Part shown: positions 48,855 through 56,681 of the stretch, piece by piece
How positions within the stretch are numbered: position 1 is the stretch's first letter
Layout: each line of letters starts with the position of its first letter
Assembly: GCA_022823945.1 (NCBI GenBank)
Contig: JAJEBK010000014.1
Coordinates: forward strand, 1 to 64,000
DNA from: Anaerolineae bacterium
GTDB taxonomy: Bacteria > Chloroflexota > Anaerolineae > Aggregatilineales > Phototrophicaceae
Direction of reading: 5' to 3'
Length of the DNA: 64,000 bases
The notes under the pieces: model-generated
Seen by the model: the letters and a program-made list of their open reading frames with translations, nothing else
Told to the model about the DNA's origin: nothing
Databases searched by the model: none
Made by a program: the position numbers and the translations under genes

Positions 48855-50180
48855 ATGAAAAGCTTGATCAGACTATTACTTGTACTCAGCATCTTTGGGA
48901 CGCTTGTGATCGGCATTAGCGCCCAAGACACCGAAATCAGCCTGCTGCAGTGGAGCCATTTCGTACCTCGTTACGACGAATGGTTCGATGCCTATGCTGC
49001 CGAATGGGGCGAGGCAAATGGCGTCGGCGTCTCTGTTGACCATGTCAATTTTACAGAGCTGTTTTCTACGCTGGCGGCAGAAATAGACGCCGGCGATGGG
49101 CATAGCATCGTCGAAGTCCTGTTTTCGCCGGCTTCGTTCATCGATGGCTTGCACGATCTGCGCGATATCAACGAAGCCGCGGCCGAGATGTATGGCGAGC
49201 GCGCCAGCACCTGCGAAGCCGCCTCATACCTGCCCGTCTCCGATACCTGGTATGCCTATACCCATGGCTATGTGCCCGATCCCGGCGACTATGACATCGC
49301 CCTGTGGACAGAAGCTGGCTACCCCGATGGTCCCAAGACTTATGACGACCTGCTCGAAGGCGGACGCGCTATCTTTGAAGCCAGTGGCATCCCGGTCGGC
49401 ATCGGCATGAGCCCCGAGCTGGACAGCCGCATGGCAAACCGCGCCGCTATCTGGAGCTTCGGCGGCAGCATCCAGGACGAAAACGAAAATGTCGTGCTCA
49501 ACAGCGATGAGACGATCGCCGCTGTCAAGTATCTGGCACAGCTGCAAAACGAAGCGATGACCGACGAAGTCTTTGGCTGGACAGCCGCCAGCAACAACCA
49601 GGGCCTGATCGCCGGTGAGCTGAGCTACATTCTCAATTCCAACTCGGCATATCGCAGCTTGCAGAAGATCGACGAAGCGGCTGCCGCCAACATCGGCTTC
49701 ACCCCGGCGCTGGCTGGACCAGCCGGTGCCTATGCTTCATCGCATGTCTGGCAAATCTATGTCATCCCCAAATATGTCGAAGGCGACGAACTGGCGGCCG
49801 CCAAGCAGTTCATCCTCGACCACACCGCCAACTACAGCGATGTCACCTATCACAGCGAGCTTTACAACTTCCCCTGCCTGCCCGGCACCGTGCCCGAGCT
49901 GGACGGCTGGCTGGAGGCCGATCCCTGGGGCAGCGAGCCGCCCAACAAGTTCGAGGTGTTGAAGACGGTCAACGACTGGTCGGTGCATCTGGGCTTCCCG
50001 GGCGTCACGAACCCGGCTATCAGCCAGGTCTTCGCCGAAAGCATCATCCCCAACATGGTCGCACAAGTGGCATTGGGCGAGATGGATGCGGAAGAGGCTG
50101 TAGCGCAGGCGCACGAACGAATCGAAGAAATCTTCAATGAGTGGCGCGCCAGAGGTCTCGTCGGCGGCGGGGATATGTAG
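48855..50180 (+). CDS. Sugar ABC importer solute-binding protein 2
   Basis: This 441-residue paralogue of the preceding binding protein has a signal peptide MKSLIRLLLVLSIFGTLVIGISAQ and shared blocks ISLLQWSHFVPRYDEWFDAY, WTEAGYPDGPKTYDDLLEGG and IWSFGGSIQDENENVVLNSD. AAGGAG lies about nine bases before the ATG, and it has its own promoter. The ATPase and both permeases follow, after a DUF559 gene. Two binding proteins for one permease pair suggests broadened or duplicated substrate range. Confidence 0.87.
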   Translation: MKSLIRLLLVLSIFGTLVIGISAQDTEISLLQWSHFVPRYDEWFDAYAAEWGEANGVGVSVDHVNFTELFSTLAAEIDAGDGHSIVEVLFSPASFIDGLHDLRDINEAAAEMYGERASTCEAASYLPVSDTWYAYTHGYVPDPGDYDIALWTEAGYPDGPKTYDDLLEGGRAIFEASGIPVGIGMSPELDSRMANRAAIWSFGGSIQDENENVVLNSDETIAAVKYLAQLQNEAMTDEVFGWTAASNNQGLIAGELSYILNSNSAYRSLQKIDEAAAANIGFTPALAGPAGAYASSHVWQIYVIPKYVEGDELAAAKQFILDHTANYSDVTYHSELYNFPCLPGTVPELDGWLEADPWGSEPPNKFEVLKTVNDWSVHLGFPGVTNPAISQVFAESIIPNMVAQVALGEMDAEEAVAQAHERIEEIFNEWRARGLVGGGDM

Positions 50181-50184
50181 GCTG

Positions 50185-50226
50185 ACCCCCACCCCCGGCC
50201 CCACCCCCAGCAAGCTTGGGGTGGGG
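50185..50226. repeat. Family-1 GC-tract repeat
   Basis: ACCCCCACCCCCGGCCCCAC continuing CCCCAGCAAGCTTGGGGTGGGG is a near-perfect hairpin directly after the binding-protein stop. It might also act as an mRNA 3' structure. Confidence 0.65.
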
Positions 50227-50307
50227 AGTCATTTCGCGGGGACAGAAGTTTGGGCAGGCGCGGTAACGTTTCGTGAGCGCGGCATAAACTCAAGTCAATC
50301 GGATTTC

Positions 50308-50352
50308 TCCCCCTTCCCCAGTTCACTGGGGCAAGGGGGCCAGGGGATGGGG
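50308..50352. repeat. Family-1 repeat at the 5' side of the DUF559 gene
   Basis: TCCCCCTTCCCCAGTTCACT continuing GGGGCAAGGGGGCCAGGGGATGGGG. It ends five bases before the ATG of the DUF559 gene and supplies the only purine-rich ribosome-binding sequence. Confidence 0.7.
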
Positions 50353-50357
50353 TTAAA

Positions 50358-50774
50358 ATGGCGGATCGCAAAACTATCCAGGCACGGTCGAAACCTAATA
50401 CCCATACAAAGCGAGAGATTTACGATAACATCAAGTCGCTATCAAGACACATGCGCAAGAATCCGACTTCCGCAGAGGACATCCTGTGGCAGCTTATAAG
50501 AAAGAAACAAATGTTGGGATTCCGTTTCCGCCGCCAGTACGCGATTGATCGTTTCATCGTAGATTTCTATTGTCCCAGCGCCAAGCTTGTCATTGAAGTT
50601 GACGGCGAGGTTCATGATTTGCCGGAGCGCGCGGCTTACGACGCAGAAAGACGACATTATTTGGAATCATTGGGAATCACAGTCCTCCGCTTCTCGAATG
50701 AGCAGATTATTGGCTCAAGAAACGAGGTATTGATGAAATTGAACAATTGGTTGTCGCAGCTTACTTCTGCTTAG
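50358..50774 (+). CDS. DUF559 (Vsr-like) endonuclease-domain protein
   Basis: This 138-residue protein has the DUF559 pattern: AEDILWQLIRKKQMLGFRFRRQYAIDRFIVDFYCPSAKLVIEVDGEVHD, with Asp/Glu/Asp residues (VDFYC, IEVDG) like those of Vsr-type and PD-(D/E)xK nucleases. Its biological role is not established. It is AT-richer than its surroundings, is flanked on both sides by family-1 repeats, and interrupts the sugar importer operon between the binding protein and the ATPase. That layout suggests a mobile cassette. Confidence 0.85.
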   Translation: MADRKTIQARSKPNTHTKREIYDNIKSLSRHMRKNPTSAEDILWQLIRKKQMLGFRFRRQYAIDRFIVDFYCPSAKLVIEVDGEVHDLPERAAYDAERRHYLESLGITVLRFSNEQIIGSRNEVLMKLNNWLSQLTSA

Positions 50775-50816
50775 CCCCCTCCCTCCTTGTGGGGGAAGGG
50801 GTTAGGGGATGGGGGA
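50774..50816. repeat. Family-1 repeat at the 3' side of the DUF559 gene
   Basis: GCCCCCTCCCTCCTTGTGGG continuing GGAAGGGGTTAGGGGATGGGGGA. It begins at the stop codon of the DUF559 gene and ends at the GTG start chosen for the ABC ATPase. Confidence 0.7.
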
Positions 50817-51881
50817 GTGGCACGCTTGAGCGTCGTGCAAATCAGCGGACTAAAGAAATACTTTGACGCCGTGCATGCGGTGGATGGCGTCGATTTGTCT
50901 ATCCAGCAGGGCGAGTTTCTGGTCATCCTGGGTCCATCGGGCTGTGGCAAGACGACGCTGATGCGCATGATCGCGGGACTGGAAAAACCGACAGCTGGCA
51001 GCATCCACATTGATGGCGCGGATGTGACCGAGCTGCCGCCGCGCAAACGGGGCGTTTCTATGGTATTCCAAAGTTACGCCCTCTACCCGCACATGAATGT
51101 CTACAACAACATCGCCTTCCCGCTGAAGGCGCAGCGTCGCGAGAAAAAGTTCGACAAAGCGACTATGCGCAGCAAGGTCGAAAATATCGCGAGGCTGCTG
51201 GAGATCGACGAGCTGCTCGACCGGCGCCCCCGTCAGTTGAGCGGTGGGCAGCGCCAGCGAGTCGCCATCGCCCGCGCCATGGTAACACAGCCGGCTGTAC
51301 TGCTGCTGGACGAGCCGCTGAGCAACCTGGATGCCAAATTGCGCGCCAATGCCCGCGACGAGTTGAAAGACTTCCAGCGCTCGTCCAATATCACCGCCGT
51401 CTTCGTCACGCACGACCAGATCGAGGCAATGGGCTTGGGCGACCGCATCGTTGTCATGGAGAAAGGCAAGATCCAGCAGATCGGCACGCCCCAGCGCATT
51501 TATGATGACCCCGCCAACGAATTTGTCGCCACCTTCCTAGGCTCGCCCAGCATGAACATCCTGCGCGCCAAAGGCCACCGCTTCGGTTTTCGTCCCGAGC
51601 ATTTCTTGCCCAAGACGCTGCAAGACAACCCGGAAAACTCCGTGAGCTTTCATTATTTCGTCAAACGAGTCGAATACCTGGGTTCCGACCGCCTGGTATA
51701 TGGCTATGTCGGCGGGCATGAAAACGAGCTGACGCTGGCGAAAGTGCCCTCGAATATCCGCGTCTCGCTGGATATTGACAGCGAATACGAATTTGCTGTG
51801 CATTACGATGACATCAAGTACTTTGACGAGGCTTCGGGCGAGCGGGTCGAAGCACAAGTGGCGGGCGCTGCCTGGCGATGA
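50817..51881 (+). CDS. Sugar ABC importer ATPase (MsmX/UgpC type)
   Basis: This 354-residue ATPase has Walker A GPSGCGKTT, Q-loop VFQSYALYPHMNVYNNIAF, signature LSGGQRQR, Walker B LLLDEPLSNLD and H-loop VTHDQ, followed by a C-terminal regulatory (TOBE/OB) domain. Such ATPases often serve several sugar importers; it may also energise the permeases at 31873 and 32848, which lack one. The start is GTG 50817 or TTG 50826; both depend on the repeat's G-rich sequence as Shine-Dalgarno. Its stop overlaps the next permease start (ATGA). Confidence 0.88.
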   Translation: MARLSVVQISGLKKYFDAVHAVDGVDLSIQQGEFLVILGPSGCGKTTLMRMIAGLEKPTAGSIHIDGADVTELPPRKRGVSMVFQSYALYPHMNVYNNIAFPLKAQRREKKFDKATMRSKVENIARLLEIDELLDRRPRQLSGGQRQRVAIARAMVTQPAVLLLDEPLSNLDAKLRANARDELKDFQRSSNITAVFVTHDQIEAMGLGDRIVVMEKGKIQQIGTPQRIYDDPANEFVATFLGSPSMNILRAKGHRFGFRPEHFLPKTLQDNPENSVSFHYFVKRVEYLGSDRLVYGYVGGHENELTLAKVPSNIRVSLDIDSEYEFAVHYDDIKYFDEASGERVEAQVAGAAWR

Positions 51882-52804
51882 AGCTGCTGCACCTGGGCAA
51901 CTTTCCACTGGACAACCGGCGCTTGATCGGCGCGCTATTTTTGACGCCGGCGCTGCTCTATATTGTGCTGCTGGTCGGCTTCCCATTCGTCCTGTCGATC
52001 GCCTTTGGTTTCTCAGATGTGACCGTCGGCAATACCGACCTCAGTTTCGTCGGCTTTCGCAACTTTCTGGCTGTATGGGAAAATGATATTTTTCGCCAGG
52101 TCTTTGAAACAACCATCCGCTTCACCCTGATTTCGCAAGTATTCATTCTGATCTTCGCCAACATCCTGGCGGTCATCTTCACGCAAGAATTCACTGGCAA
52201 GTGGTTCGCGCGCTTCGTTTTCATCCTGCCCTGGGCGACGCCGGTCTCGCTGGCAATGATCGGCTGGCTGTGGATGCTGGATACCAAATACAGCCCGATC
52301 GACTACCTGCTGCTGCAGCTGGGCTTGCTGGGGCGGGGTGGCTTGCTCAGCGACAATCGCAACCTGTTTTGGCTGGCTGCTCCTGATCTGGCGCAAATCA
52401 GCGTCATCTTCGTGCAAGTCTGGCGCATGACTCCGCTGGCGACCGTGATCTTAATGGCTGGCTTGTCGTCTATCCCCACCGACATCCTCGACCAGGCAGA
52501 AGTCGATGGCTCGCGTTTTATGCGCACGTTGCTGCAGATCAAGCTGCCATTGATCTTGCCGATTATGGTGATTGCCCTGCTCTTCAGCATGATCACCATG
52601 TTCGGCGATATGACCGTGGTCTATGTGCTGACTCGCGGGGGACCGGTCGACTATACCCGTGTGCTGGGTTTGTATTCTTTCCAGGTGGGCATCGAAGGCG
52701 GCAACCTGGCGCAGGGCGCGGCGATATCGCTGTTTGCCTTCCCGCTGCTGTTGGCTATGGCCATCTTCATGCTGCGCACAGCCAGCAGAGCCGAGGTGCG
52801 CTGA
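51878..52804 (+). CDS. Sugar ABC importer permease (MalF/UgpA type)
   Basis: This 308-residue protein has six main hydrophobic segments, with the EAA-type loop ILDQAEVDGSRFMRTLLQIKLPLILP. The block TRGGPVDYTRVLGLY near the C-terminus is typical of MalF-like permeases. ATGA overlap with the ATPase gene and a one-base overlap (TGATG) with the next permease show tight translational coupling. Confidence 0.87.
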   Translation: MKLLHLGNFPLDNRRLIGALFLTPALLYIVLLVGFPFVLSIAFGFSDVTVGNTDLSFVGFRNFLAVWENDIFRQVFETTIRFTLISQVFILIFANILAVIFTQEFTGKWFARFVFILPWATPVSLAMIGWLWMLDTKYSPIDYLLLQLGLLGRGGLLSDNRNLFWLAAPDLAQISVIFVQVWRMTPLATVILMAGLSSIPTDILDQAEVDGSRFMRTLLQIKLPLILPIMVIALLFSMITMFGDMTVVYVLTRGGPVDYTRVLGLYSFQVGIEGGNLAQGAAISLFAFPLLLAMAIFMLRTASRAEVR

Positions 52805-53757
52805 TGAATGCGCTGGGCTTCGTACTGACGAACTTCTGGGCGCTGTTGGTCCTGGCGTTTCTGGGGCTGGTGGGCTTGCGCATCGTCTGGCGCGTGCGCA
52901 AATTTGGCGCGACCCGCAGAGAGTTGCGGCATGTGCTGCGGCGCTCGCCCTTTTATTTTGTGGTGCTGGTGTTTTGTTTCTTCGCCGCCGCGCCTTTTTT
53001 GATCATGTTTCTGCACACATTCAAGACCGATGGCGATTTGTATCGTCGGCCGCAGCCCTTTGTGTATCGCCAAGAGCCGACGCTGGAGCACCTGGACGCG
53101 CTCTTCACCAACACCGCCTATCTGGATTTCATCCGCAATTCGGTGCTGGTGGGCGTGGCAGTGGTCATCATCACTTTGCTGCTGTCGCTGCCGGCTGCGT
53201 ATGCGCTGGCGCGGCTGACCGGGCGCTGGGGAGAACGCGCCGGCATCTTGATGTTTCTGGTCTATCTGGTGCCGCCGACCTTGCTCTTCATCCCGATGTT
53301 CCGCATCGTGGTGCTGCTGGGCTTGAAAGACAGCCCGCTTTCGCTGATCGTGGTCTACCCGTCGTTCACGGTGCCATTCAGCATGTGGTTGCTGCAGGGA
53401 TTTTTCAAGGCTGTCCCGCCAGAGCTGGAAGAGGCGGCGCTGGTCGATGGCTACAACCGCGTGGAAGCTTTTTTGCGGGTGGTCTTGCCGCTGTCCTTGC
53501 CGGGCATCATATCAACAGTCGTCTTTACTTTCACACTGACCCTGCACGAGTTCATCTATGGGCTGGTCTTCATCGCCGATACTTCGCAGCGAACCTTGAG
53601 CGTGGGCGTGCCAACCGAGTTGATACTGGGCGATGTCTACTTTTGGCAGCCGCTGCTGGCCGCCGCGCTGATCATTGCCATCCCGGTGGGCCTCGCCTAC
53701 AACCTCTTTTTGGACAGCCTGGTGCAGGGCTTTACCATGGGCGCTGTCAAAGGCTGA
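52804..53757 (+). CDS. Sugar ABC importer permease (MalG/UgpE type)
   Basis: This 317-residue permease has an extra N-terminal hydrophobic segment (FVLTNFWALLVLAFLGLVGL) before the usual six. The EAA loop is LEEAALVDGYNRVEAFLRVVLPLSLPG. It ends the operon with binding proteins 1 and 2 and the ATPase. The OsmC gene begins 65 bases later. Confidence 0.87.
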   Translation: MNALGFVLTNFWALLVLAFLGLVGLRIVWRVRKFGATRRELRHVLRRSPFYFVVLVFCFFAAAPFLIMFLHTFKTDGDLYRRPQPFVYRQEPTLEHLDALFTNTAYLDFIRNSVLVGVAVVIITLLLSLPAAYALARLTGRWGERAGILMFLVYLVPPTLLFIPMFRIVVLLGLKDSPLSLIVVYPSFTVPFSMWLLQGFFKAVPPELEEAALVDGYNRVEAFLRVVLPLSLPGIISTVVFTFTLTLHEFIYGLVFIADTSQRTLSVGVPTELILGDVYFWQPLLAAALIIAIPVGLAYNLFLDSLVQGFTMGAVKG

Positions 53758-53822
53758 CCCAATCATCATCCAGTCATTTATAGGCGCGAGCCATTGTGCC
53801 GCCCGCTTGAACAGAGGTCTCC

Positions 53823-54224
53823 ATGCCCACAATCACAGTGAACATCAATCAGGTCAATGACGCCACCAGCGTCGCGCAAATTCGCAGTCACGCGGTCGAC
53901 ATCGACCGTCCAGCTGCAAAAGGCGGACATGACAAAGGTGCCATGGGTGGCGAGCTGCTGCTGGCTTCGCTGGGCGGCTGCTTCAACAGCAATTTGCTGG
54001 CAGCCATCAAAGCGCGCGACCTGCCCATAGACGACATCGCAATCACCGTAAGCGGCAAACTGGCAGCGACACCGGCGCGATTCAGCTCGGTGGACATGGT
54101 GGTTAGCTCAGCCTATGCCGATCGCAAGACGCTGGGCAAACTGGTGACCATGAGCGAGCGCGCCTGCATCGTCGCCAACACATTGAAGAACGCGGTCGAT
54201 TTGTCGGTGCGCCTGAGCGAATAG
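53823..54224 (+). CDS. OsmC/Ohr-family protein
   Basis: This 133-residue protein has the two redox cysteines of the OsmC fold in LLASLGGCFNSNLL and SERACIVANTLKN. Members reduce organic hydroperoxides with thiols. The central helix and second Cys helix are conserved; length is normal. It could act in oxidative stress. The downstream Nudix gene starts 13 bases later, so they may form an operon. Confidence 0.82.
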   Translation: MPTITVNINQVNDATSVAQIRSHAVDIDRPAAKGGHDKGAMGGELLLASLGGCFNSNLLAAIKARDLPIDDIAITVSGKLAATPARFSSVDMVVSSAYADRKTLGKLVTMSERACIVANTLKNAVDLSVRLSE

Positions 54225-54237
54225 ACGCGCCGCCGCG

Positions 54238-54726
54238 ATGCCGATATCGGACTACATCAAGAAGATCCGCGCCAAGATCGGCAAGGACTTGCTGCTCGTG
54301 CCGGGTGTGACGGCTGTCGTCATCAATGACCACGCCGAAATCCTGCTGCAGCTGCGACGCGACACAGGCACATGGGCGCCACCGAGCGGCAGCGTCGACC
54401 CGGGTGAGACCATCGCCGAGTGCGCTATTCGCGAAGTCCTGGAAGAGACTGGCATCACAATCTTGCCAGAAGCTGTCGTCGCCGTGCTCTCCGGCACAGC
54501 ATACAATGTGACCTACCCCAACGGCGACAAACTGGCGACAGTGACGACCGTGTTTCGCTGCCGGCCAATGGATGATTCTGCGCCGCGGGTCAACGACGAC
54601 GAGTCACAAGCTATCCGCTATTTCCGCTGCGATGCGCTGCCTGAAAATATGTTGCCGCGCCACCGCTGGATGATCGGCTTGGCGCTGGATGATGGCGAGG
54701 GCGTTTACTTCGACCCGTCGTCGTAA
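54238..54726 (+). CDS. Nudix hydrolase
   Basis: This 162-residue protein has the Nudix box GSVDPGETIAECAIREVLEETGI and a leading strand GVTAVVINDHAEILLQLRRDTG. It belongs to the group of small Nudix enzymes that often act on ADP-ribose or damaged nucleotides; substrate unknown. Its 3' end overlaps the convergent flavoprotein gene by 22 bases. Confidence 0.85.
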   Translation: MPISDYIKKIRAKIGKDLLLVPGVTAVVINDHAEILLQLRRDTGTWAPPSGSVDPGETIAECAIREVLEETGITILPEAVVAVLSGTAYNVTYPNGDKLATVTTVFRCRPMDDSAPRVNDDESQAIRYFRCDALPENMLPRHRWMIGLALDDGEGVYFDPSS

Positions 54727-55952
54727 ACCGCGCGGAAGCCCTCGCGTGCAAATTCGGACGGCCACTCGTCTGTCGCACAGAACTGCGCCCCCAGCCGCCC
54801 AATCGCATCGGACGACTTGGCCGCATAGCCATTGCCGCCGGTCGTCACATAGATGCGTCCTGCATCCAGCGCGTCGATATAGGGGTTGCCATGCGCCGTA
54901 TTGGTGATCAGGCAGGGCACGCTGTGATACGACTCCGCCCGCAAGCCAGGAATCATCCTGTGCAGCGCTTCTTTCATCGCCTCGGCGATATCTTGGCGGC
55001 CATCGGTGTGGAACCAGCCCAGCAATTCACTGTCGTTGTGGCGCGCATCAAAGAAGGGCTCGGGCGCTGGCAATTCATCTGTGTTGCCGCTTAGTCCCAG
55101 CTTGATATAAGTTTTGCCATCGGGATAAGGCACAGGCGGCAGCATGTACAGCGAACTGACATCCTCATGCGCGAAAGTGCTGATAATCGAGGGCATTGTC
55201 CGCAGGCGCGCGACTTCATCAGGCGCGACTTCCGCCAGCAAGATAGTATGTCCTTTCGTGCGCAGGTCGAGCTTGCTTTCCAGAAGCGTGTTGCTGTAGC
55301 CGCCAGCACACAGCAAGACCTTCCGCGCGCGAATTGCCTCCTCCTGACCTGTCGGGGGGACCGAGGGGGGTTTGCGCGTGTGTATTGTCACGCCATCCTG
55401 CCCGCATTCGATTGCGGCAACGATCTCGCGGATGACCGCCGCCCCATTCGCACCCGCCGCTGCCAGCTGTGCCGCCACCAGTTGACGAGGATTGATATAG
55501 CCTGCCTCGCCGACCTCGTCCCACGCCACGAAATCATCGCTGAAGCGCAGGTAGGGGTGGGCGGCGCGACAACCCTCGGCATCCAGGCGGCTGTGCGGCG
55601 GCGAAAGCTGCTCGGCGCAGGCATCCAGCTCGGCGATGCGTTCGGGCAGGTCGGTCGCGCGCAGACAGCCGGCGCGATGATGAAAGACAATGCCGCTGGC
55701 TCGTTCAATCGCGGGATATTGCGCGATAGACTCCTGCGCCATCTGTCCCCACATCGGGCTGGGGTCAAGCACGCGCGTGATGCGCCCCTGGTCGTAATGA
55801 CTGGCGAAGACACCATCATGCGTCTTGCGATTTCCTGGCTCGTCCGGTCCGATGATACATACGCGGAGGTTCGGGAAATTCACGGTCAAATGTCGCAGCG
55901 CCGCGCTACCCATCAAGCCTTTGCCAATCACCGCGATATCGTACATTGCCAT
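54705..55952 (-). CDS. FAD-dependent amine/amino-acid oxidoreductase (DAO family) with repeat insertion
   Basis: This 415-residue protein has the N-terminal FAD dinucleotide motif IAVIGKGLMGSAALRHL. A DAO-type substrate domain follows, with AGYINPRQLVAAQL and LCAGGYSN, and the C-terminal flavin-contacting VTTGGNGYAAKSSDAIG. It probably oxidises an N-alkyl amino acid or similar amine, like the paralogous flavoprotein at 62817. Between the middle strands, the peptide RKPPSVPPTGQEEAIRA comes from a family-1 repeat (55337-55371) read in frame. Confidence 0.82.
   Translation of the reverse strand: MAMYDIAVIGKGLMGSAALRHLTVNFPNLRVCIIGPDEPGNRKTHDGVFASHYDQGRITRVLDPSPMWGQMAQESIAQYPAIERASGIVFHHRAGCLRATDLPERIAELDACAEQLSPPHSRLDAEGCRAAHPYLRFSDDFVAWDEVGEAGYINPRQLVAAQLAAAGANGAAVIREIVAAIECGQDGVTIHTRKPPSVPPTGQEEAIRARKVLLCAGGYSNTLLESKLDLRTKGHTILLAEVAPDEVARLRTMPSIISTFAHEDVSSLYMLPPVPYPDGKTYIKLGLSGNTDELPAPEPFFDARHNDSELLGWFHTDGRQDIAEAMKEALHRMIPGLRAESYHSVPCLITNTAHGNPYIDALDAGRIYVTTGGNGYAAKSSDAIGRLGAQFCATDEWPSEFAREGFRAVYDDGSK
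55337..55371. repeat. Family-1 repeat inside a flavoprotein reading frame
   Basis: CCTCCTCCTGACCTGTCGGG continuing GGGACCGAGGGGGGT is the same sub-type as at 22769 and 45050, but translated on the minus strand as part of the DAO-family gene. Confidence 0.7.
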
Positions 55953-56040
55953 TCACTCCCGCTTGCTGTCACAGGCAGCTATCCGCGCCCATAGTAATCA
56001 GAAAGCATTTGCAGATACAGAGGCTTTCTTTCCTATCTTG

Positions 56041-56085
56041 CCGGCAGGCAATCGCATCAAATTATTTTGCCACTGAGGCACCAAA
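56041..56085. repeat. Left-end fragment of the MITE-like family
   Basis: GGCAGGCAATCGCATCAAAT continuing TATTTTGCCACTGAGGCACC matches the left terminus at 58467 (GCAGGGCAATCGCATCAAAT + TATTTTGCCACCGAG). The rest is missing. The enclosing 355-bp interval (55953-56307) otherwise holds only the family-2 element. Confidence 0.6.
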
Positions 56086-56139
56086 ATAAGTGTAAGTAAG
56101 CCATGCGAAAAAGGGCGATGCTACTCAATTTCCAGATCG

Positions 56140-56209
56140 GTAGGGGCGAGACTTGTCTCGCCCACAACACCACAATGGTTCGTTTGGGCGACTCAAGAGT
56201 CGCCCCTAC
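56140..56209. repeat. Family-2 two-hairpin element
   Basis: GTAGGGGCGAGACTTGTCTC + GCCCAC and GGGCGACTCAAGAGTCGCCC + CTAC are two adjacent stem-loops, with outer ends GTAGGGGCG/CGCCCCTAC also complementary. It is 70 bases long and very well preserved. Confidence 0.75.
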
Positions 56210-56307
56210 GCGATTCCATTTGATTGTTGCATCATTTTGTTGGGTCTACTAAATTTAGTTTCAAAGCAGGATAAGGTCATCGGGACACTATATTCACAAA
56301 GGCGATC

Positions 56308-56673
56308 ATGAGCAAACACAGCAGCCAGGTGCCCGCGGACAAGCTGGCGCTCTACAGACAACTGATTGATGCGCATCCAGAGATTGAATTGCGAGGCGGC
56401 CTGAAGTTGCCGTACACCTCGCATCAAGGCAATATGTTCAGCCAGTTGACCAAAGCCGGGGTGTTGGGCTTGCGCATGGGAAAAGCCGAGCGCGCAGCCT
56501 TCATGGCAGAATTTGACGGGGACTTGCTGGAGACTTATGGCACCATTATGAAAGAATATGTCGCAGTGCCCGATCATCTGCTCGAAGACACCCAGCGCTT
56601 GCTGCCTTATCTCGAACAGAGTTATGCCTATGCGAAGACGCTCAAGCCACAGCAGCGCAAGCGCAAGAAATGA
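56308..56673 (+). CDS. TfoX-N-terminal-like domain protein
   Basis: This 121-residue protein contains GNMFSQLTKAGVLGLRMGKAERAAFMAEF and MKEYVAVPDHLLED, resembling the TfoX/Sxy N-terminal domain (a small alpha/beta module of unclear function outside competence). The C-terminus is basic (LKPQQRKRKK), possibly for nucleic acid contact. AAAGGCGATC precedes the ATG. The stop lies eight bases before the chosen start of the SMP-30 gene. Confidence 0.55.
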   Translation: MSKHSSQVPADKLALYRQLIDAHPEIELRGGLKLPYTSHQGNMFSQLTKAGVLGLRMGKAERAAFMAEFDGDLLETYGTIMKEYVAVPDHLLEDTQRLLPYLEQSYAYAKTLKPQQRKRKK

Positions 56674-56681
56674 GGACAGCG

